Positions 1 to 10,934 of a stretch of 64,000 bases of DNA are shown in pieces. The position numbers and the translations under genes were made by a program. Origin of the DNA: Eurosta solidaginis (lineage: Eukaryota > Arthropoda > Insecta > Diptera > Tephritidae); assembly GCF_040869045.1 (NCBI RefSeq), contig NC_090323.1:263814392-263878391 (forward strand), read 5' to 3'. Below the pieces are notes generated by a model. It was not told the origin of the DNA and searched no databases. It saw only the letters and a program-made list of their open reading frames with translations. Within the stretch, counting starts at the first letter, position 1. Each line of letters starts with the position of its first letter.

Positions 1-527
1 AACATTGATGTGTGAGACCTACCATATTAAGTAGAAGAAAATGAAAAAGTTCTGCAGGGCGTAATCAAAAGCTTTTGGAATCATGGCAGGAATACTTTTC
101 GTCGTATTACATATATAAATAAAAAATTAGCGGTACCCGACAGATGATGTTCTGGGTCACCCTGGTCCACATTTTGCTCGATATCTCGAAAATGCCTTCA
201 CATATACAACTAACGGCAACTCCCTTTTAAGACCCTCATTAATACCTTTAATTCGATAACCATATCGTACAAATACACTCTAGAGTCACCCCTGGTCCAC
301 CTTTATGGCGATATCCCGAAATGGCGTCCACCTACAGAACTATGGCCCACTCCCTTTTAAAATACTCTCTAATACCTTCCATTTAATACCCATGTCATAC
401 AAACAAATTCCAGGGTTACCCTAGGTTCATTTTCCTACGTGGTGATTTTCCCTTATTTTGTCTCCAAAGCTCTCAGCTGAGTATGTAATGTTCGGTTACA
501 CCCGAACTTAGCCTTCCTTACTTGTTT
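1..527 (-). repeat. REP-A dispersed element, 5' end, cut by window edge
   Basis: This is the 5' end of the REP-A family in reverse orientation. It ends at about 527 with the family signature: a hairpin-forming GTTCGG-N6-CCGAAC palindrome (about 491-508) followed by CTTAGCCTTCCTTACTTGTT. Several diverged copies of the roughly 125-bp internal unit (containing GATATCG and GGTGGACCAGGGGTGAC-like motifs on the other strand) lie between about 127 and 420. No coding capacity is visible. Family membership is clear by comparison with the copies at 3.5, 15.1 and 34.5 kb; the superfamily is unknown. Confidence 0.8.
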
Positions 528-1661
528 ACATTGTAATTTATTTCACTACGTATGTAACTAACTTCTTGAAATAATTTTTCCATATAATAATTAAACCATT
601 TCTTGGACAGTTTTATTTAAAATTATGAAAGTTTTCCACAAAAGTGTCGCGACCGTAACAATGGAAACTCCCAAATGTATTTCTAATTTTTTACTTCAGT
701 ACATATGTAAAAATATTAAATGCTCCCATTGCAAAATAACTCGTACGACATAGGAATGACAAATCAGTCAACGCATTCCCCGCGCACCGGCTAAATAATT
801 CATCAGAGAAGCGGCGGCGGCAGGCTGACTCTTTTGGCTATTTTCGACATAACGTAATGCAATGAATTGAATCCTCAAAAAGCAATGAGCTGTAACAAAA
901 TAAATTTTTATACATACTTAAACAGGTACATATACATTAGAGTTGCCCCTATAAATTCTTTTTGATTTATTTCTTTAGTCCCAATTGAATTTTGTTAACG
1001 TATGTTTCATTTGCTCAATTACGCTAACCATTGTGCGACACCCCTTAACCGGTTCCGATCAGAACCAAAATTTATTTTTATATTTATTCCATCGATTTTG
1101 GGCATTAGAAAACAAAAAAATAAATTTTAACTTTTTTAGTCTCCAAAAAAATTATATAGAAAATGTTTGTTATATGGACCACCCTAATATATATACATGT
1201 TTTAATATAGAGACATTTAATTGTGTACGTGATCGAAATAACTGCGGCAAACAGCAAAAGTAGCCAATAAATAATGTGGAATAGAACTCAATATGAGTTA
1301 TGTGTTTTTGTGCTTTCTTTGTGCACAAAAAATTCACATAATACATTCATACATTCATACAAAAAAAGTATAAAATAGGGTGATGTATCTAAAACTTTAC
1401 TTTAAGTTACTGAGTTGTCCGTTCACTATAATAGCGTCCAAGCGAAGATACGGTAGATGGGATGCAATCCATCATTTGTGCGTTTTGGAAATTTCAGATT
1501 TACTCGAGTATATACGGCGATTAAGGGTCTGTTCTTGACAGTACACTAAGGGTAATGCATTTTATTAAATAAGATTTGTATCTTAACAAATGTCAGTTCG
1601 CATATCATCAATCTCGCTTTGATAAAGCCGTATTTACATACATATATACCAAAGATATAAT
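528..1661. other. AT-rich intergenic DNA, nothing recognised
   Basis: No gene or clear repeat boundary was recognised here. The only longer open frame (985-1263, +) has low-complexity AT-rich codons and no family resemblance, so it is not called. Confidence 0.4.
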
Positions 1662-1669
1662 ATAGATAT

Positions 1670-3067
1670 TAGGCCGGGTCGATTTGTGGGGAGGCAAAAA
1701 AATCTCCCATTGCTCTTTGAAAATCATATTCTAGGTATCAAAATAAGAAACTTTGCCAAAGGAACCATACCTCCAAAACGAATTCTGTAGCGGAATTCAC
1801 TAACTTATAACGATGCGATTTGTCGAGATTTTAATTAACGATTTTGTCGTTTGCCTTATCGATTGTGCTATTCACTAACTTAGTTTTAACGAATCGAAAT
1901 AAATTACATTTAAATTTCGTTTTAATAGTATAAAGGTGGCAGCACAGCTTAACGTAACCTAAAAAATGCGAAAAGCACAAAAAGAGTGCCAAAAATAAAT
2001 AAATTCCGCATACTAACTGCTTTTAAAAGTTTTTACATATTTTAACAAAAGGTAAGTAAATGCGGTATTATTATTTTTTTTTCTCTGTTGACATCGCAGT
2101 TATTCTTGTACCCCTTAATTGACCATCAAGTTGAGAAATAATATCATGAGCCAAGTCTAGGGTTAGTCGGTACAGCTTTAGAAACTCCGTTGCATTCAAG
2201 TGGAATGGGTCATCTACTTAGTAATTCTTCATTTTGTGATAAAACGTAGGCCAAGTACTCAAATGCCATTTGATTTATTAATAAAGTAACTTTTAGTGTT
2301 TGAAAGTATATAATTAAAGTTCCGATTTTCTTTTTTAACTAAAATTGCCAGAAATATTAATATCGTGATTTCTAGCGCAGCCAATTTACTTGCCGTTTAT
2401 TTAACGACACAGCTGATCGTCGATAAACGAATATCGATACAAAATAGTTACTGAATAACGAAATCGTTATAGTTATCGATTCGCAAATAAAGCGATGGCA
2501 AATGTCGTTAAAAAAGTTAGTGAATTCTACTAGTGATGTCCCCCCCCCCCCCCCCCCCCCCCTTTGGGTCGTAGGGGCAAATTTTGAAAAATCCAACTTT
2601 GAAATGCCTATGTTTTTTCTTTTTGGAGTTTATTTTTCTCTTTAGAAATTTATTTAGTCAGAACATATGTAAATGAAAAAATGAATTTAACTTAGTAATA
2701 GAAAAGAAATTTAAAAAAATTATTAGAAATTAGCGTTTTTACAACCCACTTTTAAAACCAAGGCATCACTGTGATGCGTTTGCATGTCGTAAGCATAGTT
2801 GTGTGGGTTTTTTATTCAACCGTTTTAAAAAATGAAGGTATCACTGTGACACAATTGCAGATCGTAAAATTGCTTGTGTTGTTTTTTTTTAAGCCACCAC
2901 AAACACAGCAGGTATAATTGAAATTGCCCCTACCCATAAGTTCGACCCAAACGGGGGACATCAGAATTCGTTTTAGAGGTATGGTTCCTTCGGCAAAGTT
3001 TCCTATTTTGATCCCTAGAATACGATTTTCACAGAGCAATGAGCGATTTTTAAATCGACCCGGCCTA
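1670..3067. mobile_element. Non-autonomous DNA transposon with TIR TAGGCCGGGTCGATTT and 8-bp TSD
   Basis: The ends are inverted copies: TAGGCCGGGTCGATTT at 1670 and AAATCGACCCGGCCTA ending at 3067. They are flanked by a perfect 8-bp direct repeat ATAGATAT (1662-1669 and 3068-3075). Inverted homology continues inward for well over 100 bp on both sides (about 1670-1787, resuming at about 2533-2580 after a nested insertion, against 2930-3067). An 8-bp TSD fits hAT-like or P-like superfamilies, but no transposase is present. Inside are a run of 23 C (2540-2562) and a diverged about 70-bp direct duplication (about 2745-2885). Without the nested insertion the element would be about 650 bp. Confidence 0.85.
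1790..2532. mobile_element. Nested inverted-end element inside the 1,670-3,067 transposon
   Basis: The segment interrupts the inverted-terminal homology of the outer element: the outer sequence stops after AACGAATTCTG (about 1787) and resumes at TGATGTCCCCC (about 2533). The insert has inverted ends containing GAATTCACTAACTT (from 1793) and AAGTTAGTGAATTC (to 2527). The interior has several ATCGAT/TATCG motifs. No ORF of interest is present. Exact ends and any TSD are uncertain. Confidence 0.6.
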
Positions 3068-3075
3068 ATAGATAT

Positions 3076-3547
3076 GTATGTATATTAGTTCGAAAATTTT
3101 ATATTGACAATGCATTATTTATATAAGAAATAAATCCATAGGCTTGGGAATAATGTTCATCTTGTTGTTTTTGAAGTTTCATGAGATTGAAGTTTTCTAA
3201 ATTTCATTTTTTTTTTAAGATAGACCTACTTATTCAATTGTATCTCTTAGAAATAGTTTGTAGGGAAACCACTTTTATATTGGACTATCACTGGGACATG
3301 AATAGTTATTATTTTTCAATGATTCCAACATAATGGTGAAATAGTCCCGAATCGATCTAGAAAACAATCTCGAAGAGACTCTGATGTTATTTGGAAACAG
3401 CCCCGAAATCACTTGTTAATAGTCTGAAAATTACTCCAATACAATACCAAAAAAAATCTGTAGATTGTACCGAAATATCCAGGCTAACACGAAATAATTC
3501 CGTAAGGATTTTGAAACAAACCCTAGTTTAACCCAAAATTATATTAA
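3076..3547. other. Repeat-like spacer with 'agtcccgaaat' motifs
   Basis: No gene is seen. Phrases such as TAGTCCCGAA, TCTCGAAG and ACCGAAATATCCAGG recur in the same order near 9,110-9,310, so both stretches are probably diverged copies of one unnamed dispersed repeat. Confidence 0.35.
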
Positions 3548-5741
3548 AACAAGTAAGGAAGGTTAAGTTCGGGTGTAACCGAACATCACATACTCAGTTG
3601 AGAGCTATGGTGACAAAATAAGGGAAAATAACCATGTAGGAAAATGAACCGAGGGAAACCCTGGAATGTGTTTGTATGACATGTGTATCAAATGAAAGGC
3701 ATTAAAGATTATTTTATGAAGGAGTGGGCCATAGTTCTATAGGTGGAAGCCATTTAGGGATATCGTCATAAAGGTGGATCAGGGTTGACTCTAGAATATG
3801 TGTGCACGATATGGGTATCAAATGAAAGGTGTTAATGAGTATTTTAAAAGGGAGTAATCCTTAGTTCCATAGGTGGACGCCGTTTCGAGATATCGCCATA
3901 AAGGTTGACCGGGGGTGACCCTAGAATTTGTTTGTACAATATGGGTATCAAAAGAAAGGTATTAATGAGGGTTTTAAATGGGGTTGGTGGTAGTTGTATA
4001 GGTGGTCACCTTTTCGAGATATCGCTATAAAGGTGGACCAGGGGTGACCCTAGAATTTGTTTGTACGATATGGGTATCAAATTAAAGGTATTAATGAGGG
4101 TTTTAAAAGGGAGTGGTGGTAGTTGTATAGGTGGTCGCCTTTTCGAAATATCGCCATAAAGGTGGACCAGGGGTGACTCTAGAATGCGTTTGTACAATAT
4201 GGGTATCAAACGAAAGGTGTTGAATGAGTATTTTAAAAGGGAGTGGACCTTAGTTCTATAGGTGGACGCCTTTTCGAGGTATCGCAATAAAGGTGGACCA
4301 GGGGTGACTCTAGACTTTGTTTGTACGATATGGGTATCAAATGAAAGGTGTTAATGAGTATTTTTAAAAGGGAGTGGTGGTAGTTGTATATGTGAAGGCG
4401 TTTTCCAGATATCGACCAAAATGTGGACCAGGGTGACCCAGAACATCATCTGTTGGATACCGCTAATTTAGTTATGTATGTAATACCGGCCAAGATTTCA
4501 AGGGTTTTTATTTCGCCCTGCATAACTTTTTCATTTTCTTCTACTTAATATGGTAGGTGTCACAACCATTTTACAAAGTTTTTTCTAAAGTTATATTTCG
4601 CGTCAATAAACCAATCCAATTACCATTTTTCATCCCTTTTTTGGAATTTGGTATAGAATTATGGCATTTTTTTCATTTTTCGTAATTTTCGATATCGAAA
4701 AAGTGGGCGTGATCATAGTCGGAATTCGGCCATTTTGTATACCAATATAAAGTGAGTTCAGATAAGTAGGTGAACTGAGTTTAGTAAAGATATGTCGATT
4801 TTTGCTCAAGTTATCGTGTTAACAGCCATGCGGAAGGACAGACAGACGACTGTGTATAAAAACTGGGCGTGGCTTCAACCGATTTCGCCCATTTTCACAG
4901 AAAACAGTTATCGTCATAAAATCTATGCCCCTATCAAATTTCAAAAGGATTGGTAAATTTTTGTTCGAATTATGGCATTAAAAGTATCCTAGACAAATTA
5001 AATGAAAAAGGGCGGAGCCACGCCCATTTTGAAATTTTCTTTTATTTTTGTATTTTGTTGCACAATATCATTACTGGGGTTGAATATTGACATAATTTAC
5101 TGATATACTGTAGAGATATTAAATTTTTTGTTAAAATTTTACTTAAAAAAAAATTTTTTTTTAAGTGGGCGTGGTCCTTCTCCGATTTTGCTATTTTTAT
5201 TAAGTGTACATATAGTAATAGGAGTAACGCTCCTGCCAAATTTCATCATGATATCTTCAACGACTGCCAAATTACAGCTTGCAAAATTTTTAAATTACCT
5301 TCTTTTAAAAGTGGGCGGTGCCACGCCCTTTGTCCAAAATTTACTAATTTTCTATTCTGCGTCATAAGTTAAACTCACCTACCAATTTTCATCGCTTTAT
5401 CTGTCTTTGGTAATGAATTATCGTACTTTTTCGGTTTTCCGAAATTTTCGATATCGAAAAAGTGGGCGTGGTTATAGTCTGATATAGTTCATTTTAAATA
5501 GCGATCTGAGATGAGTGCTCAGGAATCTACATACCAATTTCATCAAGATACGTCAAAATTTACTCAAGTTATCGCGTTAACGGACGGACGGACGGACATG
5601 GCTCAATCAAATTTTTTTTCGATCCTGATGATTTTGATATATGGAAGTCTATATCTATCTCGATTCCTTTATACCTGTACAACCGACCGTTATCCAATCA
5701 AACTTAATATACTCTGTGAGCTCTGCTCAACTGAGTATAAA
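3548..5741 (+). repeat. REP-A dispersed element, near full length
   Basis: It starts with AACAAGTAAGGAAGGTTAAG and the GTTCGG-N6-CCGAAC hairpin. It continues with about six diverged copies of a 125-bp internal tandem unit (about 3660-4450). A body follows with repeated GTGGGCGTGG / CCACGCCC motifs in both orientations, then a short (GGAC)n run and a 3' end GAGCTCTGCTCAACTGAG-TATAA. The 3' end is a short imperfect inverse of the 5' subterminal CTCAGTTGAGAGCT. No protein-coding frame of transposon type is visible, so it appears non-autonomous. Confidence 0.85.
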
Positions 5742-7220
5742 CAATCGAAAATGAACCCAAAATAGTGACAAAAAAACTCCAAATAGGATGTAACCGGACA
5801 ATTTTTCGTTAAATATGGGAAAATAGCCTTTTTCTTGATATTATATAGACACTAATTTGTATATATTTCAAATGGGAGAGAATCACTGCCAATATGTCTT
5901 GAGATAACTATTGAAAACGTTCTCTGGTACTATCTCAAGTTTGGGAAGTCTTGTCATAGCGCTGTGTAGTGTAGTCATGTCGGGTCTGCGCATTCATTCA
6001 ATAGATGAAGCTAAATATTGCCAATGCCGTATGTTGCAAAAAATGTGTTGATGGCTCACCCTTTAAATATGAAAAGTGTAATAGCGAAATATACACACAA
6101 ACTTTTCGTACGACATTGTATTATTGTCTCTAGGCGATGTTTTGTTGACCTTTGCTGGCAACAGCAATAGATTCTATAAAGCTGTAATATAAAGTGTATA
6201 TTTGGTATGAACGCAAAAGAGGTGTAAGTGCACAGAATAATATTTATGCTACAACGTTAGCAAAGCACATGGTCCGAATGTCCAGCTTAAGTATATTTGT
6301 TAACTGGACTTGGAACAGGGATGGAGAAGAGTAAGAAGAATTAGAAAGAAAAGAAAAGAGGGAAGAAGAAGATAGTGAGTTACACGAAGATAGAGAGATC
6401 GGTATAGATGGAGCGGAAAAGAAGTGAGGGAAAAGACGAAGAGAGAGAAAGAGAAAAAGAAAAAAGGCAGAGGTAAAAGTGAATAAAATCTTAAGAAAAG
6501 AGGGAGAGAGGGGAAGGAGAGTAAGAGGTGTAAACTGCTGAAAAGTTATGCAGATAGATCAAATCTAGAGCAGAACAACGTCTACCGGGTCTGCTAATAT
6601 ATTTATATTTGAAGAAGTAATATAACGGTAATATATTTGTTATTTATATTAGAGAAAAATTGCAAAGCTTACAAACGACGATGGTTACTAGGACATGTTT
6701 CTGAATTTCACTTCTTAATCAGCTAGCTTCTCGGTAGCTGAGTATTGAACTCGAATCTCCAACATGCATTCTTCATACTGGTGTAAAGGCAGATGCATTT
6801 AACCACTCAGCATATGAATGCCCCGCTGCTCGCTTTGCGATTGGTCTCTAAGAAGCACGTCTCGCTAATTAAATAGTAACAACGGAAGTATTAAAAACAA
6901 ATACTGTAAAAATCCAAGCAAATGTTACCAGGCTTTCAAAGTGCGCCTAAAACATTCCAAACAATTAGGATTAAATAACATACAGAGTGTATGTATCCAA
7001 ATAGTGAATAAAAAAGGAATAGCAACAACAAGGCGATTCGAATTTTAAGCTTAATTTATCATCAAACTTTTCATTAATATTATAAGTTATGGTTCTAATG
7101 AGTGCGCGTGTTCACTAGTTGACATATGAGTGTCCTTAATCCGTTGCACCATTTCAGAGCTATTGTGATTTAAAAAATTGACTTCAATTACGAATAGTAA
7201 ACAACAGCTACAATAGCATA
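5742..7220. other. Intergenic DNA with GA-rich tract and SINE-like remnant
   Basis: No gene is recognised. About 6,315-6,535 is an extreme purine (GA) tract on the + strand. About 6,690-6,825 read on the - strand resembles a tRNA-derived SINE head: GCTGAGTGGTTAAATGC is A-box-like and GATTCGAGTTC is B-box-like, about 45 bases apart. A diverged relative lies at about 52,480-52,690. The SINE assignment is an inference from the two Pol III box-like motifs. Confidence 0.4.
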
Positions 7221-7497
7221 TGTAGAAAGTGCGGGTTGGAGAAGGAAGAGATCGAGCATGTTTTGGGCCCTATGCTTGCAAAGCTAAAACCTCAGCTATT
7301 TGGAGCTTTCAGATCTAGAAGCAGCAAGTAGCATAGGTCGTAGAAAGTTTCAGTGTAGTATTTCAAATTGGACGGATTTATTTTATAACATAGGCTCTGC
7401 TTTCTGATAGGGTTTTTCAGTTTAACCGCTGAGCAACACTATGGACTCATTCAATCTATGTGAGGTCCTCCAGGGGTAGCCACTTCAACCTAACCTA
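7221..7497 (+). pseudogene. LINE C-terminal zinc-knuckle and 3' end fragment
   Basis: Frame 1 from 7221 reads CRKCGLEKEEIEHVLGPMLA and on to a stop. This matches the C-terminal C-x2-C...H zinc-knuckle region found after the RNase H domain of I/R1-type non-LTR retrotransposons. The fragment at 21,050-21,170 has the same layout. The following bases, down to CTTCAACCTAACCTAA at about 7,497, look like the element's 3' tail. It is 5'-truncated and non-functional. Confidence 0.6.
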
Positions 7498-7918
7498 AAT
7501 ATGGGCACATTTACTTGAATTGAAAAGGGTTTTTTGTATATCTGTAAACAAATTTCGTTGCATCAAACTAAGTTACTATCGTTTGTCATAGCTCATTTTG
7601 GAGTATTCAAAGAAGCATTTATTTCGCCACTTAATGACGTCGAGTGTTAAGGAAGGAGAATTTTTCCCCATTTATTCTTGGTCTACATGTTTCACGATTA
7701 ATTTAATAATTTTGCGCTGCGGATACAGGTAGTTGTGAAATTGTCCTTAGCATTACAATTTAAAAGGGCGAGACTATAAAAAAACGGGTAATTTCTTTTA
7801 TAAGTACCACCCTAATACAATATTATGCGTAAGCAAATAAACATTCCCCAAAAACGTGACCAAAAACGCGAGTATGTAAATAGTTACTCAACATTTCCAT
7901 GTTTTTGCACTCACCCCG

Positions 7919-7926
7919 ATGTTCAA
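7919..7926. repeat. Left target-site duplication of hAT element
   Basis: ATGTTCAA precedes the left TIR; AAGTTCAA (8921-8928) follows the right TIR. They match at 7 of 8 positions. Confidence 0.8.
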
Positions 7927-8920
7927 CAGTGTTGCCAGGTTAGCCTTTTCGAGGCTAGATTTAGCCTTTTTTTTGCCTTTAGCCTCGAAATTTTGGGTTT
8001 AGCTTCGTGACTTTTTTCTAGTCTTTATTACTCCGAATGTATTTTTAAAAATTTCTAAAATAAAATAATTTCAATAGTTCCTGTGAACACCTAATACCTT
8101 ATAATATGAGTTCTCAACAAAAGATTAATTCTTTTTCTGCTGAAAATTCGTTGAAAGTATCAAAGCCAGATGTATTTCCTTACTTTGAAAAAGACAAGTA
8201 TAGTTATTCTTCAAGTCAAATAGCATTAATAGAGCTGCAGTGGCGAAAACTTATAACTATACAATGGAAAAATGTACACTCCACCATGGAATTTTGGTCG
8301 GAAGTCCGAGAACAAAAAAATGCATTAAACAAACCTCCTTTTTTAGAACTTGTCGAATTCATATTTAGTTTTTTAGTATTACCACTCAGTAACGCGGAGG
8401 TTGAAAGAATTTTTAGTGGCATGAAAATTCTGAAAACTAAATTAAGGAACAAACTAAAAATTAAAATACTTAATGCGCTGCTTAATATTAGATGCTCGTT
8501 AAAACGCTTATCTAAATGTTGTAATGACTTTGAAATTACCGATGATCTCATATCTATGGTAAATAGCCAAATTTGATACCCAGACTTAAGCTCTTCTGAT
8601 TCTTCAGACGGGGAATATTTTATATAAATAACTAGTTTGTAATATTTTTTTTATGTATATACACATATGCTATCATTTGAGGTAAGTCCATGTGCTAGTC
8701 AAGGAAAATGTGTCTGATATGCTTTGAAACAGGAAGTTATGTTTAAGTTATGTTTATAAGTTTTTATTTACAAATGTGTAAACTAAAATATAAAAAAAAT
8801 TTAATGAATTAACCAAAAAATTTCTGGCCCTTTTTTAGCTTCTTTTTTTTCTAAATTACCCTTTTTTAACCTTTTTTTTGCCAATCTAGCTTCTTTTTTT
8901 TGCATCACCTGGCAACACTG
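7927..8920 (+). mobile_element. Internally deleted hAT transposon with TIRs and 8-bp TSD
   Basis: The terminal inverted repeats are CAGTGTTGCCAGGT (7927) and ACCTGGCAACACTG (ending 8920). CAGTGTTGCCA-type ends are typical of many animal hAT elements. An 8-bp near-identical duplication (ATGTTCAA / AAGTTCAA) flanks the ends. Subterminal sequences are rich in repeated TAGCCTTTTTT / AGCTTCTTTTT motifs, possible transposase-binding repeats. At 994 bp it is much shorter than an autonomous hAT (usually 2.5-5 kb) and keeps only one 156-codon ORF from the transposase C-terminus. Confidence 0.9.
8106..8576 (+). CDS. hAT transposase C-terminal fragment (dimerisation domain)
   Basis: A 156-residue open frame lies inside the 994-bp hAT element. 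Residues about 85-130 contain the hAT C-terminal dimerisation signature: VLPLSNAEVERIFSGMKILK followed by TKLRNKLKIKILNALLNIR. The zinc-finger BED region and the catalytic DDE core are absent, so it cannot be a working transposase. The frame is uninterrupted and starts with ATG at 8106. Such C-terminal-only proteins could in principle bind full-length transposase; that is inference. It may be an internal-deletion derivative or simply a recent decay product. Confidence 0.8.
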   Translation: MSSQQKINSFSAENSLKVSKPDVFPYFEKDKYSYSSSQIALIELQWRKLITIQWKNVHSTMEFWSEVREQKNALNKPPFLELVEFIFSFLVLPLSNAEVERIFSGMKILKTKLRNKLKIKILNALLNIRCSLKRLSKCCNDFEITDDLISMVNSQI

Positions 8921-9299
8921 AAGTTCAATTTCAATTGGTTGCACGAAATCAACGTCTGAGTACTACTCAGTGAGTAGAAAATGTGCTATCTCAGAATTTG
9001 TTTCATATTAATTCTTTCTCGGAATCAGCCCAAAAAACTTTTCATTTATGTAAATGGAATAGATTCTGAGACAGGGCATGCCTTAATCGATTTCTTAAAT
9101 AAGGCAATATTACATAAACGTTCGAAGAGCAAATAATCCGAAAATAGTACCAAGATCATATCTCAAACTATCCCTCCCTAAGGATTATGTTCCTCCCGAA
9201 AAAAATCCTAAAATGATCCGAAGATAGTCCCGAAATGGAATACAATGGCGAAAAAATTATCTCGAAGCGATATCACCGATAAGTATACCGAAATATTCA

Positions 9300-10540
9300 G
9301 GATTACAAACTGAGTTGATTTAACCATGTCAATCTGTCCGTCTAACTGTCTGTCCGTTTGAACGCAAACAAGTCTCTCGATTTGTAAAATATCTCGATGA
9401 GTACGATGATGGTATATTTCGGTGCCCGATAAATCATTTATTGTGACCGACCGGATCGGGCACCTGTACAATTATCATCCAACCGATTTTTCGGAAAAGA
9501 GGGTTTTCATCATTTATTCCTCGTTTTAATAGCTAGAAGCTTGAAATTTCACAAGATATTGACACATCCCAAAAAACATTTTTGTCAATTCTCAGTTTGA
9601 GATACGTTTGAGAATCAGAACATTTCTCACATTTCAAACGCTAGTTTTCAAACGCATTTCAAATAATCCTTGGTAGCATTCTCAGGCTAAAAGGAACATT
9701 TTTAATATGGAATTTTTCTTTATTTTCAAATTGAGAATTTTTGGATTCTCAACTCTTTTTCAAACGAGAATAAAGCGAACCGAAATGGAATCCACTGTTG
9801 TGCCACTTTCGGTAAGTGAATTTATTATTTGCCTCACTTCACTTTTAATTGATTTAGATTTATGCATAATCAATAAAATCGGTTGTTTACATTTCTAGCT
9901 AAAGTATGCAAATTAGAGATCGACGAATTATCAACGGCACTATCAACGACACTATCGATAGCATTGATGTAAAATAAGCATGTTGTACTATGTTTTATTT
10001 TAGTTTTGGGTTTCATGAACACCTATTATGTACTTTAAAATTTACACACATTGGCGCAAAAGTATTCACACTACTATTAACGAAAATACTCCATGATATC
10101 GATGGTTTTCAACAAGAATGGAACGAAATGCAAATATATCTCAAACCATTCTCAAGTTGAAGAAAAACGTTTGAGAAAAAGTTGAGGAAATATTTAGTTT
10201 CAAATAATAAATAATGCTGAATATCAAATGGAGAATTAATGTTTTCTCAAACATTTGAGAGAAAAAAATTTTCAAGTATGTCTCAAATTATTCTCAAGTT
10301 GAAGATCGACGTTTGAGAAAAAGTTCAGAAAATATTTTGTTTCAATATGAATATCAAACTGAAAATCAATGTTTTTCTCAAACATTTGAGATTTTGTTTT
10401 TAGTGTTTGTTGGGATACATATTTCATACTTCGGTGTATGTAAAAATCGTCAAGGTCACATGTTTTGAATTTTTGAAATTTCAACTCCATTCGTGAAAGG
10501 TATGAGGTATTCGGCACAGCCGAAGGCAATCTTGTTCTTC
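9300..10540 (-). repeat. Family D dispersed repeat, reverse copy, with nested insertion
   Basis: On the - strand the copy starts near 10,540 with the hairpin-like CTTCGGCTGTGCCGAA and CATACCTTTCACGAATGG. It ends near 9,300 with GACAGACAGTTAGACGGACA and GACATGGTTAAATCAACTCA. The + strand copy at 38,619-39,110 has the same beginning and end. Non-coding. A separate element is nested at about 9,567-10,414. Confidence 0.65.
9567..10414. mobile_element. Nested element with TCCCAA...TTGGGA ends
   Basis: The ends TCCCAAAAAACA (9567) and TGTTTGTTGGGA (to about 10,414) are inverted copies. Next to them, TTTGAGA-type motifs occur in both orientations. The interior includes a diverged direct duplication of about 130 bp (about 10,135-10,265 and 10,278-10,400) with CTCAAGTTGAAG and CGTTTGAGAAAAAGTT. 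No transposase frame is seen. Boundaries are approximate and no convincing TSD was found. Confidence 0.45.
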
Positions 10541-10802
10541 ATTGTTTTACAATGTTTTCATACATAAGTATGTACATACAAAACAAAAAGTTATTTATTA
10601 TATATTCTTTACAGCCATTTACCACAAAGTGATCACTGCAAAAAAAATCAGCAATATTAACAAACAATACCAAAAGTTCTATTTATTGTTGTTGTAAAAG
10701 AAAATTTGTACCGCATGATTTACATTTCATATCAAAGAAGCAGCAAACAGCCGCTGGTGTTGAAGTAACAGGGGGCAGAGTAATTAACGCCCGTTCAAGT
10801 AA

Positions 10803-10934
10803 ATGAGACTAAATACGACGCATTGGCGTGCCGTTCGGCGCTATTTTCTAGTTTTCACAGCGATTGCATTGCTGCCATTAGCATTGGTATATTTGGTACG
10901 AAACGAACAAATTTACCGCATCAAAGGATATGAG
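10803..10934 (+). CDS. Sulfotransferase exon 1 (signal anchor)
   Basis: Codons 1-44. ATG at 10803; basic N-terminus (RAVRR) followed by a hydrophobic stretch, as in a type II Golgi anchor. It ends at GGA TAT GAG before donor GTAAGT at 10935. Reading on past the donor gives an unrelated tail, so the open frame to 11,039 is not exon. Confidence 0.85.

Noticed and set aside
6580..6605. Possible Helitron 3' end (GCAGA...TCTGC hairpin followed by CTAA)
   Set aside because: The stem is only five bases, there is no matching 5' end, and spacing to the CTRR-like end does not fit.
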